A stretch of DNA of 6,092 nucleotides, taken from Bacillota bacterium (lineage in GTDB: Bacteria; Bacillota; Clostridia; Christensenellales; CAG-138). Below, one piece after another: positions 1-5,091 of this stretch; the stretch's first letter is position 1, and each line of letters opens with the position of its first letter. The translations under genes and the position numbers were made by a program. The notes under the pieces were generated by a model. It was not told where the DNA came from, ran no database searches, and worked only from the letters and a program-made list of their open reading frames with translations. The stretch is from the NCBI GenBank assembly GCA_023393045.1, contig JAEWMV010000256.1, forward strand, positions 1 through 6,092, in the 5' to 3' direction.

Positions 1-200
1 CCCAAAATCATGCCGCATAATATGTGGTCTTTTCTTGCCAGAATCCCGCAAAAGTCTTCCACATTAATCATCTGATGCAATCTTTTACTCGCCGTATCAA
101 TGGTCCATCTATCATTCCACGGCTCCGAATTAAATGTTTCAACATACATTTCCGCCAGCTCTTTTACATCGTCCAAAGTTATAATTTTATACTCCAGCAC
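1..200 (-). CDS. GNAT-family N-acetyltransferase, N-terminal part (cut by window edge)
   Basis: Reading down from a GTG at 198-200 gives 66 open codons with no stop before the window ends. The translation begins MLEYKIITLDDVKELAEMY and continues through VETFNSEPWNDRWT to GILARKDHILCGMILG. The short first strand, the helix ending in a 'Y.ETFN.EPWND.W' stretch, and the two strands around 'GILARKDHILCGMILG' resemble the N-terminal half of GNAT acetyltransferases, which move an acetyl group from acetyl-CoA to an amine. The acetyl-CoA binding motif (R/Q-x-x-G-x-G/A) would lie in the missing part. The GTG start is chosen because GGAGGG (207-212) sits 6 nt before it and no ATG is equally well placed. 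The gene follows the HAD-like gene after 72 nt on the same strand and is likely co-transcribed with it. The family call is fairly firm. The substrate cannot be told from this fragment. Confidence 0.82.
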   Translation of the reverse strand, partial: MLEYKIITLDDVKELAEMYVETFNSEPWNDRWTIDTASKRLHQMINVEDFCGILARKDHILCGMIL

Positions 201-206
201 TTCTTT

Positions 207-212
207 CCCTCC
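207..212 (-). promoter_or_regulatory. Ribosome binding site that fixes the GTG start of the GNAT gene
   Basis: The minus strand reads GGAGGG followed by six nucleotides (AAAGAA) and then GTG. The spacing is near ideal for a Firmicute and supports a GTG start. Confidence 0.75.
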
Positions 213-249
213 GCAAACTCCCGGTTTATCTGCGTGATACACCATAAAT

Positions 250-265
250 CAACAATAGCTTGTTG
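250..265 (-). other. Small AT-rich stem-loop between the HAD-like and GNAT genes
   Basis: A perfect 6-bp inverted repeat (CAACAA / TTGTTG) with a 4-nt loop lies 7 nt after the HAD-like stop codon. In the direction of transcription it is followed by ATTTATGG, which is not a good T-tract. The stem is short and AT-rich, so it is probably too weak to terminate. It may be a partial terminator or an mRNA processing site, or have no function. Confidence 0.3.
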
Positions 266-272
266 GTTTGAA

Positions 273-704
273 TCAGATGTATTTTCTCACCGTATCCCAA
301 TTGGGCGTCCATTCTTGCAATATAAAACTCTTTGCTCCTAACGCCAAATGGAGCTCATTATCATCCCAACGGTCGCCTATCCCAGCATAAAATTCATATT
401 TCTTCTTCAGTTCTCTCACAATATTTATTCTTTCCATTTGGCATTTACCGCAATATACTTCCCCATCGGGGAACCCGTTTGCCCTGTACCATTCAGCAGT
501 TATCTTATCGTATTGAGCCGGTCTTGCTCCTATATAAATCAAATGGTAATGCCGGGCCAATTCACTCATGCATTCAACACTTCCGGCTGTCGGTATGTCC
601 TTCATTATGTTTTCATCAGAGAAAAACTCAGCCGTTCCCTGCAGCGGTATGCGATGTCGCATGTCACAAGTCGTCCCATCAATAAAAACCAAGATTGCCC
701 TCAT
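273..704 (-). CDS. HAD-superfamily hydrolase-like protein lacking the usual nucleophile
   Basis: This 143-residue protein starts at the second of two in-frame ATGs, because GGAGG (711-715) is 6 nt from the ATG at 702-704 but directly abuts the one at 708-710. The layout matches small HAD phosphatases related to the polynucleotide-kinase 3'-phosphatase domain. Motif I is LVFIDGTTCD with a following HR (residues 5-18), motif II is IYIGARP (56-62) followed by EWYRANGFP (71-79), and motif IV is GIGDRWDD (108-115). HAD enzymes normally carry DxDGT in motif I, with the first Asp as nucleophile; here that place is Phe7, although Asp9 remains. The usual motif II Thr/Ser is Gly59. Motif IV acids D111, D114 and D115 are kept. 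There is no signal peptide or membrane segment, so it is probably cytoplasmic. It could be a non-catalytic HAD fold or a variant enzyme. Its own extended -10 promoter lies upstream, and the GNAT gene follows. The fold call is fairly firm; the function is unknown. Confidence 0.8.
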   Translation of the reverse strand: MRAILVFIDGTTCDMRHRIPLQGTAEFFSDENIMKDIPTAGSVECMSELARHYHLIYIGARPAQYDKITAEWYRANGFPDGEVYCGKCQMERINIVRELKKKYEFYAGIGDRWDDNELHLALGAKSFILQEWTPNWDTVRKYI

Positions 705-710
705 ATTCAT

Positions 711-715
711 CCTCC
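711..715 (-). promoter_or_regulatory. Ribosome binding site that decides the start of the HAD-like gene
   Basis: The minus strand reads GGAGG, then ATG AAT ATG AGG. The first ATG touches the Shine-Dalgarno sequence, while the second is 6 nt away. The second (702-704) is therefore the more likely start, shortening the protein by two residues. Confidence 0.7.
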
Positions 716-757
716 AGTTCTTTGCCGCCTATGTTAGAAAATGCATTTCCAATAATT

Positions 758-768
758 ATTATAGCACA
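758..768 (-). promoter_or_regulatory. Extended -10 promoter for the HAD-like and GNAT genes
   Basis: The minus strand contains TGTGCTATAAT: a perfect TATAAT (758-763) preceded by TGTGC, which fits the Gram-positive extended -10 element TRTGnTATAAT. No good TTGACA-like -35 is visible at 16-18 bp spacing, as is common for extended -10 promoters. Transcription would begin near position 750, leaving a leader of about 46 nt before the ATG at 704. No clear operator palindrome was seen around it. Confidence 0.72.
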
Positions 769-941
769 AATGATAAAAAATCAGATTGCCGTTGCAACAG
801 GATTCTTTTATTATTCACTTCATACTGCATAGGGGGGAGATTATCCCAGGCAAGCTGTATTTCGATATCAAAACTATGCTTGCCAACAAAAAGAAAGGGC
901 AGCAAGCCGAAACTTGTTGCCTTTTCATATAGCTCTATCAC
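759..941 (-). CDS. Doubtful 60-codon ORF between ald and the HAD-like gene
   Basis: A GTG-started frame of 60 codons begins MIELYEKATSFGLLPFLF and ends SFVL. I do not recognise a family. The residue mix looks protein-like (for example VGKHSFDIEIQLAW), and its AT-rich codons fit the HAD-like gene. Against it, no Shine-Dalgarno sequence precedes the GTG, an in-frame TAA lies four codons upstream, a terminator-like stem-loop (898-921) falls inside it, and its stop codon overlaps the TATAAT box of the next promoter. It could be the 3' remnant of a gene that lost its 5' part at the composition boundary, or chance reading through intergenic DNA. Confidence 0.18.
   Translation of the reverse strand: MIELYEKATSFGLLPFLFVGKHSFDIEIQLAWDNLPPMQYEVNNKRILLQRQSDFLSFVL
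888..921 (-). terminator. Likely rho-independent terminator after ald (possibly bidirectional)
   Basis: On the minus strand GGCAACAAG, a 6-nt loop and CTTGCTGCC form a 9-bp stem with one central A-C mismatch (898-906 with 913-921). The stem is followed by CTTTCTTTTT. It begins 62 nt after the ald stop codon, a normal place for a terminator. Read on the plus strand the mismatch becomes a G-U pair and the stem is followed by TTTT (922-925), so it may also stop transcription coming from the other side. No plus-strand gene was identified that would need this. Confidence 0.55.
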
Positions 942-983
942 AGCGCGCCTTTATCTAAGCGTCCTCTGTTTGAATTGATTGAG

Positions 984-2108
984 TTAACCCCTGTTTTCCT
1001 TGATGGCCTTTTCCGGCTCGGTATATTTCACGCCGTGCTTCCTGGCGGTCTCCTCAAGCGTGAGGCAGCCTTTGTAGGTCGTAAGGCCGCGCCGCAGGTG
1101 CGCATCCGCGAGCAGCGCCTCCTCCACGCCCTTGTTCGCGATGGCGAGGGCAAAGGGCAGCGTGGCGGCGCTCAGCGTCTGCGAGGCCGTGCAGGAGAAA
1201 CCCGAGGGGATGTTATCCACCGCGTAATGCAGCACGCCCTCCTCATAGTAAATCGGGTCGTCGTGGGAGGTGCTGCGGCAGGTCTCTATCGCGCCGCCGT
1301 CGTCGCACGCCACATCGATGATGACCGCGCCGGGCTTCATCATCTTCAGATCCTCGCGATAAACGAGGTGATCCGTGCGGGTCTTGTCCCAGAGGATGCA
1401 GTTGATGAGCACGTCCGTGCGCTTGAGGCAGGCAACGAGGTTCTCCCTATTGGAATAGAGAAATTCCACGTTTTCGGGCAGCTTGTCCTTGGCTTTGTTC
1501 ATGGCCTTCCAGTTGACGTCGAGCATGGCAACCTTGTTGCCGAATGAACTCGCCAGCTCCGCCGCGCCCATGCCGGAGAAGCCGCAGCCGATGACGGTGA
1601 CCTCGGGCGTGGGGATGCCCGCGATGCGGTTTAAAAGCAGTCCTTTCCCGCCGTGCACGGACTGGGAGAAATAGAGCGCCGCGAGGAAGCCGCCCTTGCC
1701 CGCGAGCACGCTCATGGGGGCGAGCAGAGGAAATTCGCCCGCGTCGTCGTCGATATCCTCATAGGCGACGCCCGTCACGCCGCGCTCGAGCAATTCTTTC
1801 GTCATCTCCGGGTGCGCGTTGGAATGGAGGTAGGTGAATACGATCTGGCCCTTATGGAGCAGGTCAAACTCGCTCTCCTCGATTTCCTTGACCTTATAGA
1901 GCATGTCGCACTTGCGGTATACATCCTCATGTGCGCAAAGCGTGCCGCCCGCGGCTATGTATTCCTCGTCCGCAAAGCCGCTGCCGCAGCCGCAGTCATG
2001 CTCGAAAAGCACGGTGTGTCCGCGCCGCACGAAAGCCGCAACCGCCGCGGGCGTCGCCGCCACGCGGTATTCGTTCTTTTTGATTTCCCTGGGTAATCCG
2101 ATAACCAT
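984..2108 (-). CDS. ald: Alanine dehydrogenase family protein
   Basis: The 374-residue protein matches the length and layout of L-alanine dehydrogenase, which interconverts L-alanine and pyruvate plus ammonium using NAD in the cytoplasm. It opens with MVIGLPREIKKNEYRVAATP, as in the Ald/transhydrogenase family. Family active-site positions can be placed at R15, K74 (in YKVKE), H95 (in TYLH) and D269 (in DVACDDGG). The Rossmann motif is GCGFSG (174-179), and D197 at the end of the second strand points to NAD rather than NADP. HYAVDNIP (294-301) fits the family's HYAVANMP, but the next part, SGFSCTAS (302-309), differs from the usual GAVPRTST. The substrate may therefore be alanine or a related amino acid. 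AGGGAGG (2114-2120) lies 5 nt before the ATG. The gene lies 77 nt after dppF on the same strand, with a stem-loop and a possible promoter between, suggesting use of amino acids released from imported peptides. Confidence 0.87.
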   Translation of the reverse strand: MVIGLPREIKKNEYRVAATPAAVAAFVRRGHTVLFEHDCGCGSGFADEEYIAAGGTLCAHEDVYRKCDMLYKVKEIEESEFDLLHKGQIVFTYLHSNAHPEMTKELLERGVTGVAYEDIDDDAGEFPLLAPMSVLAGKGGFLAALYFSQSVHGGKGLLLNRIAGIPTPEVTVIGCGFSGMGAAELASSFGNKVAMLDVNWKAMNKAKDKLPENVEFLYSNRENLVACLKRTDVLINCILWDKTRTDHLVYREDLKMMKPGAVIIDVACDDGGAIETCRSTSHDDPIYYEEGVLHYAVDNIPSGFSCTASQTLSAATLPFALAIANKGVEEALLADAHLRRGLTTYKGCLTLEETARKHGVKYTEPEKAIKENRG

Positions 2109-2126
2109 ATTTGCCTCCCTTTTTAT

Positions 2127-2142
2127 GCATCATAGCATCATA
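2127..2142. repeat. Perfect 8-bp tandem duplication in the ald leader
   Basis: GCATCATA occurs twice head to tail (TATGATGC twice on the coding strand). The duplication creates two TATGAT boxes. Only the one nearer the gene has the TG that makes it an extended -10. Confidence 0.7.
2129..2137 (-). promoter_or_regulatory. Possible extended -10 promoter of ald
   Basis: The minus strand reads TGCTATGAT, which fits TGn plus a -10 box with one difference from TATAAT. It would start transcription around 2122, giving a leader of only about 14 nt that still includes AGGGAGG. No convincing -35 is visible. It lies directly after the stem-loop that follows dppF, so it would let ald be expressed apart from the transporter. 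Confidence 0.35.
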
Positions 2143-2174
2143 AAGAGGCGCCGCGATTATGCCCGCAGCGCCTC
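2141..2174 (-). terminator. Stem-loop after dppF, weak rho-independent terminator
   Basis: On the minus strand GAGGCGCTGCG (2164-2174), an 8-nt loop and CGCGGCGCCTC (2145-2155) make an 11-bp stem with one G-U pair. It starts 11 nt after the dppF stop codon. The tail is only TTTATG, a poor T-tract, so some read-through into ald is plausible. It probably ends most dpp transcripts or protects their 3' ends. Confidence 0.55.
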
Positions 2175-2185
2175 ATGTTGGTTGG

Positions 2186-3163
2186 TTATTGTCCGTTCAC
2201 GAGGTAGCAGGCGACGAAATGCCCCGGACTGACCTCTATAAACTTTGGGTCTGCCTCGGTGCACTGCGCCATGCAATGCTCGCAGCGCGCCGCAAAACGG
2301 CAGCCCGGCTTGGGGTTGATGGGGCTCGTCACCTCGCCCCGTATGACCTTGAACTCCTTGTTGCGGCGCTCAAGATCCGGTTCCGGTATGGCCGCGAGCA
2401 GCGCCTTGGTGTAGGGATGCAGCGGGTTTTCAAAGAGCTCGTCGGAAGGCGCCATCTCCACGCATTTGCCCAGATACATCACCATGATGTCGTTGGAGAT
2501 GTGCTTGACCACGGAAAGGTCGTGCGTCACAAACATGTACGCGAGGCCAAGCTCATCCTGAAGGTCCATGAGCAGATTCAATATCTGCGCCTGAATGGAC
2601 ACGTCAAGCGCGGAAACCGGCTCGTCGCACACGATGAAGCGCGGGTTGAGCGAAAGGGCGCGCGCGATGCCGATGCGCTGGCGGCGTCCGCCGTCCAGCT
2701 CGTGCGGATAGGAGTTTGCGTACCTGCGCGCGAGGCCCACCATGTCCATGAGCTCCACGGAGCGGTTGAAGGTCTCGTGGCGCGTGCGGTACATCTTGTG
2801 GATGAGCATGTATTCCGCGATAACCTCGATGACGGACTTGCGCGGGTCGATGCTGGAATACGGGTCCTGGAAGATAATCTGCATCTCCTTGCGCATGTGG
2901 TGCATGCGGCTCGGGCGGATGCCGGTGATATCCTTGCCGTCGTAGATGACCTGGCCGCCCGTGGGTTCGATGAGCTTCAATATGGTTCTGCCCAGCGTGG
3001 ATTTGCCGCAGCCGGATTCGCCCACGACGCCCAGCGTCTGCCCCGGGAATATCCTGAGGTTGATGCCGTCCACGGCGTGCAGCTTCGCGCCGCCCTTGAG
3101 CTTGAAGTACTTCTGGAGCTCCACCGTTTCGACCAGCGGGATGCGTTTTTCGTTATTTTCCAT
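2186..3163 (-). CDS. dppF: Dipeptide/oligopeptide ABC transporter ATP-binding protein, DppF/OppF type
   Basis: This 325-residue ATPase is one of the two nucleotide-binding subunits that drive peptide import from the cytoplasmic face. Walker A is GESGCGKST (48-56), the Q-loop is FQDP (Q99), Walker B is FIVCDEPVSALD (176-187) and the switch His is H214 in VTHD. The ABC signature reads LDGGRRQR (156-163) rather than the textbook LSGGQ. From my knowledge this form is usual in Firmicute DppF proteins, so I do not read it as loss of function. The C-terminal oligopeptide extension has HPYTKALL (249-256) and cysteines C288, C294, C301 and C319, the pattern linked to an iron-sulfur cluster in Dpp/Opp ATPases. 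The start overlaps the end of dppD by 11 nt (ATGGAAAATAA), with AGGGAGG 8 nt upstream inside dppD, indicating translational coupling. OppF is an equally possible name, as the peptide length preference cannot be read from the ATPase. Confidence 0.93.
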   Translation of the reverse strand: MENNEKRIPLVETVELQKYFKLKGGAKLHAVDGINLRIFPGQTLGVVGESGCGKSTLGRTILKLIEPTGGQVIYDGKDITGIRPSRMHHMRKEMQIIFQDPYSSIDPRKSVIEVIAEYMLIHKMYRTRHETFNRSVELMDMVGLARRYANSYPHELDGGRRQRIGIARALSLNPRFIVCDEPVSALDVSIQAQILNLLMDLQDELGLAYMFVTHDLSVVKHISNDIMVMYLGKCVEMAPSDELFENPLHPYTKALLAAIPEPDLERRNKEFKVIRGEVTSPINPKPGCRFAARCEHCMAQCTEADPKFIEVSPGHFVACYLVNGQ

Positions 3164-4169
3164 CCGCGTCGCCTCCCTTCTCGTCGAGATAATGATCGAA
3201 CAGATGGCAGCACAGCCTGTGCGTGCCGTTTACGTAAATCTTCGGATGCTCCGTCTTGCATATTTCCATGCAGTGCGCGCAGCGCGGCGCGAACACGCAG
3301 CCTTTGGGAAGGTCGGTCGGATCGGGCATCAGCCCGGGGATAGGCTTCAAACGCGGCGCACGCGAGGCGAGGTTGGGGATGGAGCCGAAGAGCCCCACCG
3401 TGTACGGGTGATGATCCTCGCCCGAGAAAATGTCCTCGATCGTGCCGGACTCGACGATTTCGCCCGCGTACATGACGCCCACGTCGTCGCACGTCTGCGC
3501 GACGATGCCAAGGTCGTGCGTGATCATGAGCATGGAGGTGCCCAGGCGATCCCGAAGCTCGCGTATCATCGCGAGCACCTGCGCCTGTATGGTCACGTCG
3601 AGCGCGGTGGTGGGTTCGTCCGCGATGAGCAGCTCCGGCTCGCAGCACAGCGCCATCGCGATGACCACGCGCTGCTTCATGCCGCCCGAGAACTGGTGGG
3701 GATACTCGTGCTTGCGCGCGGGTATGATGCCCACGAGCTGGAGCATGTCGTCCACGCGCTTTTCAACCTCTTCCTTGGAGATGCCCTCATTGTGAAGGCG
3801 TATCGCCTCGCCGATCTGGTCGTCCACGGTGTAGACGGGGTTCAACGAGCTCATCGGGTCCTGGAACACCATGGAGATGAGGTTGCCGCGCACGGCGCGC
3901 ATCATGTGCTCGTCGTAGGCGAGCAGATCGTTGCCGTTGAAGAAAATCTTGCCGCCCGTTATCCTGCCGGTGTTGCTGGGCAAGAGCCGGAGGATGGAGA
4001 GCGCCGTGGTGGTCTTGCCAGCACCCGTCTCGCCCACGAGGCCGAAGGTTTTGCCCTTTGCGATCTGCAAATTGATGCCGTTGACCGCGTTGACGGTTTC
4101 CAGGTCGGTCTTATAGATGACGCGCAGGCCTTGGATATCAAGGATGTTGTCGTTTGCTTTGTTTTCCAT
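3153..4169 (-). CDS. dppD: Dipeptide/oligopeptide ABC transporter ATP-binding protein, DppD/OppD type
   Basis: This 338-residue ATPase pairs with DppF to power the DppB-DppC channel. Walker A is GETGAGKTT (46-54), the Q-loop is FQDPMSSLNP (102-111), the ABC signature is FSGGMKQR (160-167), which is normal for DppD, Walker B is LLIADEPTTALD (180-191) and the switch His is H218 in ITHD. The C-terminal peptide-transporter domain has HPYTVGLF (254-261), IPG followed by DP, and cysteines C291, C297, C304 and C320/C321 in the spacing associated with an iron-sulfur cluster. The ATG is preceded by AAAGGAGG with 6 nt spacing (4176-4183), the strongest ribosome binding site in the operon. It lies 23 nt after dppC and overlaps dppF by 11 nt. 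All motifs needed for ATP hydrolysis are present. OppD is an alternative name. Confidence 0.94.
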   Translation of the reverse strand: MENKANDNILDIQGLRVIYKTDLETVNAVNGINLQIAKGKTFGLVGETGAGKTTTALSILRLLPSNTGRITGGKIFFNGNDLLAYDEHMMRAVRGNLISMVFQDPMSSLNPVYTVDDQIGEAIRLHNEGISKEEVEKRVDDMLQLVGIIPARKHEYPHQFSGGMKQRVVIAMALCCEPELLIADEPTTALDVTIQAQVLAMIRELRDRLGTSMLMITHDLGIVAQTCDDVGVMYAGEIVESGTIEDIFSGEDHHPYTVGLFGSIPNLASRAPRLKPIPGLMPDPTDLPKGCVFAPRCAHCMEICKTEHPKIYVNGTHRLCCHLFDHYLDEKGGDADGK

Positions 4170-4192
4170 ATGAATCCTCCTTTAACCCGCCG

Positions 4193-5086
4193 TCAGGACT
4201 TGAGGTGCGGATCGAGCGCATCGCGCAATCCGTCGCCTACAAGGTTGACCGAGCATGCTGTGAGCACGATCGCGGCCGCGGGGAAGATCATCAGATGCGG
4301 ATAATCGCGCAGATACTGGCGCGCCTCGGAGAGCATCTGCCCCCATTCGGGCGCCGGCGGCGGCATGCCGAGTCCGAGAAAGCTCAGCGTGGACTCGTAG
4401 AGGATGATCTTCGCCACGTTGAGCGTGGTGTTGACGATGATAACGCCCACGGCGTTGGGCAGTATGTGCGAGAAGATGATGCGCGCGCTGCTCGAGCCGC
4501 CCGCCTTCGCCGCCTCCACATAATCCTGCTCGGCAAGGGTGAGCACCTGGGAGCGCACGAGCCGGACGTAGTTGGTGAAATAAGCGAGCGTGAGCGCGAA
4601 GAGCAGGTTGACGAAGTTTGCGCCCAGCGCGTACACCACGGCCATGGTGAAGAGGATATCCGGCACGGACATGAAAATGTCGAGCGCGCGCATGATGATT
4701 TCATCCACCTTGCCGCCGAAGTAGCCCGCGACGGCGCCAAGCAGACTGCCGAAGACACAGGAGCTGAGCGTCGCGAGCACCGCGATGCCCACAGACGTCC
4801 TGCCGCCGTAAATCACGCGGGCGAACACGTCGCGCCCGAAGCCGTCCACGCCGAAGGGATGCTCCCACGAGGGCGGGTTGAGCATGACGCTATAGTCCTG
4901 CGTGGACACGCGCGAGGAATCCACAAAGAAGGGACCCACGAGTATCGCCGCCATGATGATGACGAGCATCACGAAGCCTATGACCGCGCCCTTGCTTTTT
5001 CTGAACCTGCGCCAGATTTCCTTCGCCTGGCTGGGACGCTTGTATACGGTTTTGATTATCGGGGTGGTCGTCGCCATGTTTTCCAT
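4193..5086 (-). CDS. dppC: Dipeptide/oligopeptide ABC transporter permease, DppC/OppC type
   Basis: This 297-residue membrane protein is the second channel subunit. A cytoplasmic N-terminus (WRRFRKSKGAVIG, 25-37) leads into a first membrane helix (about 34-54), the OppC N-terminal signature. The HPFGVDGFGRDVFARVIYG stretch (76-94) is diagnostic for this family. Several hydrophobic helices follow from about 99 on. The cytoplasmic EAA loop that docks on the ATPases is EAAKAGG through ILPN (191-211), with its conserved G196. ATG at 5086 is preferred over the ATG three codons later because AGGGGG (5095-5100) is 8 nt away. That ribosome binding site overlaps the last codons of dppB and the gap is just 5 nt, so the two permeases are probably made in equal amounts. 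The peptide preference cannot be deduced from the permease. Confidence 0.94.
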   Translation of the reverse strand: MENMATTTPIIKTVYKRPSQAKEIWRRFRKSKGAVIGFVMLVIIMAAILVGPFFVDSSRVSTQDYSVMLNPPSWEHPFGVDGFGRDVFARVIYGGRTSVGIAVLATLSSCVFGSLLGAVAGYFGGKVDEIIMRALDIFMSVPDILFTMAVVYALGANFVNLLFALTLAYFTNYVRLVRSQVLTLAEQDYVEAAKAGGSSSARIIFSHILPNAVGVIIVNTTLNVAKIILYESTLSFLGLGMPPPAPEWGQMLSEARQYLRDYPHLMIFPAAAIVLTACSVNLVGDGLRDALDPHLKS

Positions 5087-5091
5087 TGTTC

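Larger units (their letters stand above)
705..983. other. AT-rich intergenic stretch between ald and the HAD-like gene
   Basis: These 279 bases hold no well-supported gene. From right to left they contain about 60 nt of ald trailer, a terminator-like stem-loop (888-921), a doubtful 60-codon frame, the extended -10 promoter (758-768) and the HAD-like Shine-Dalgarno sequence. The line at 721-780 is only 16/60 G+C by direct count, far below the dpp genes. Confidence 0.6.

Noticed and set aside
24..978. Several plus-strand ORFs across the AT-rich block
   Set aside because: They lie opposite the GNAT and HAD-like genes, overlap each other in different frames, and show no protein family features.
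975..1547. Plus-strand ORF opposite the 3' half of ald
   Set aside because: Antisense shadow; the minus-strand frame carries the conserved Rossmann and catalytic motifs.
2186..3163. DppF as a degenerate ATPase because of the LDGGRRQR signature
   Set aside because: Walker A, Walker B, Q-loop and switch His are all intact, and this signature form is known to me from Firmicute DppF proteins.
2159..3343. 394-codon plus-strand ORF opposite dppF
   Set aside because: It lies antisense to a gene with complete ABC ATPase motifs. Its translation is rich in Arg, His, Ala and Val without domain motifs, as expected of shadow frames in GC-rich DNA.
2946..4304. 452-codon plus-strand ORF opposite dppD and the start of dppF
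   Set aside because: Antisense shadow of dppD with low-complexity His/Arg/Val composition and no recognisable domain.
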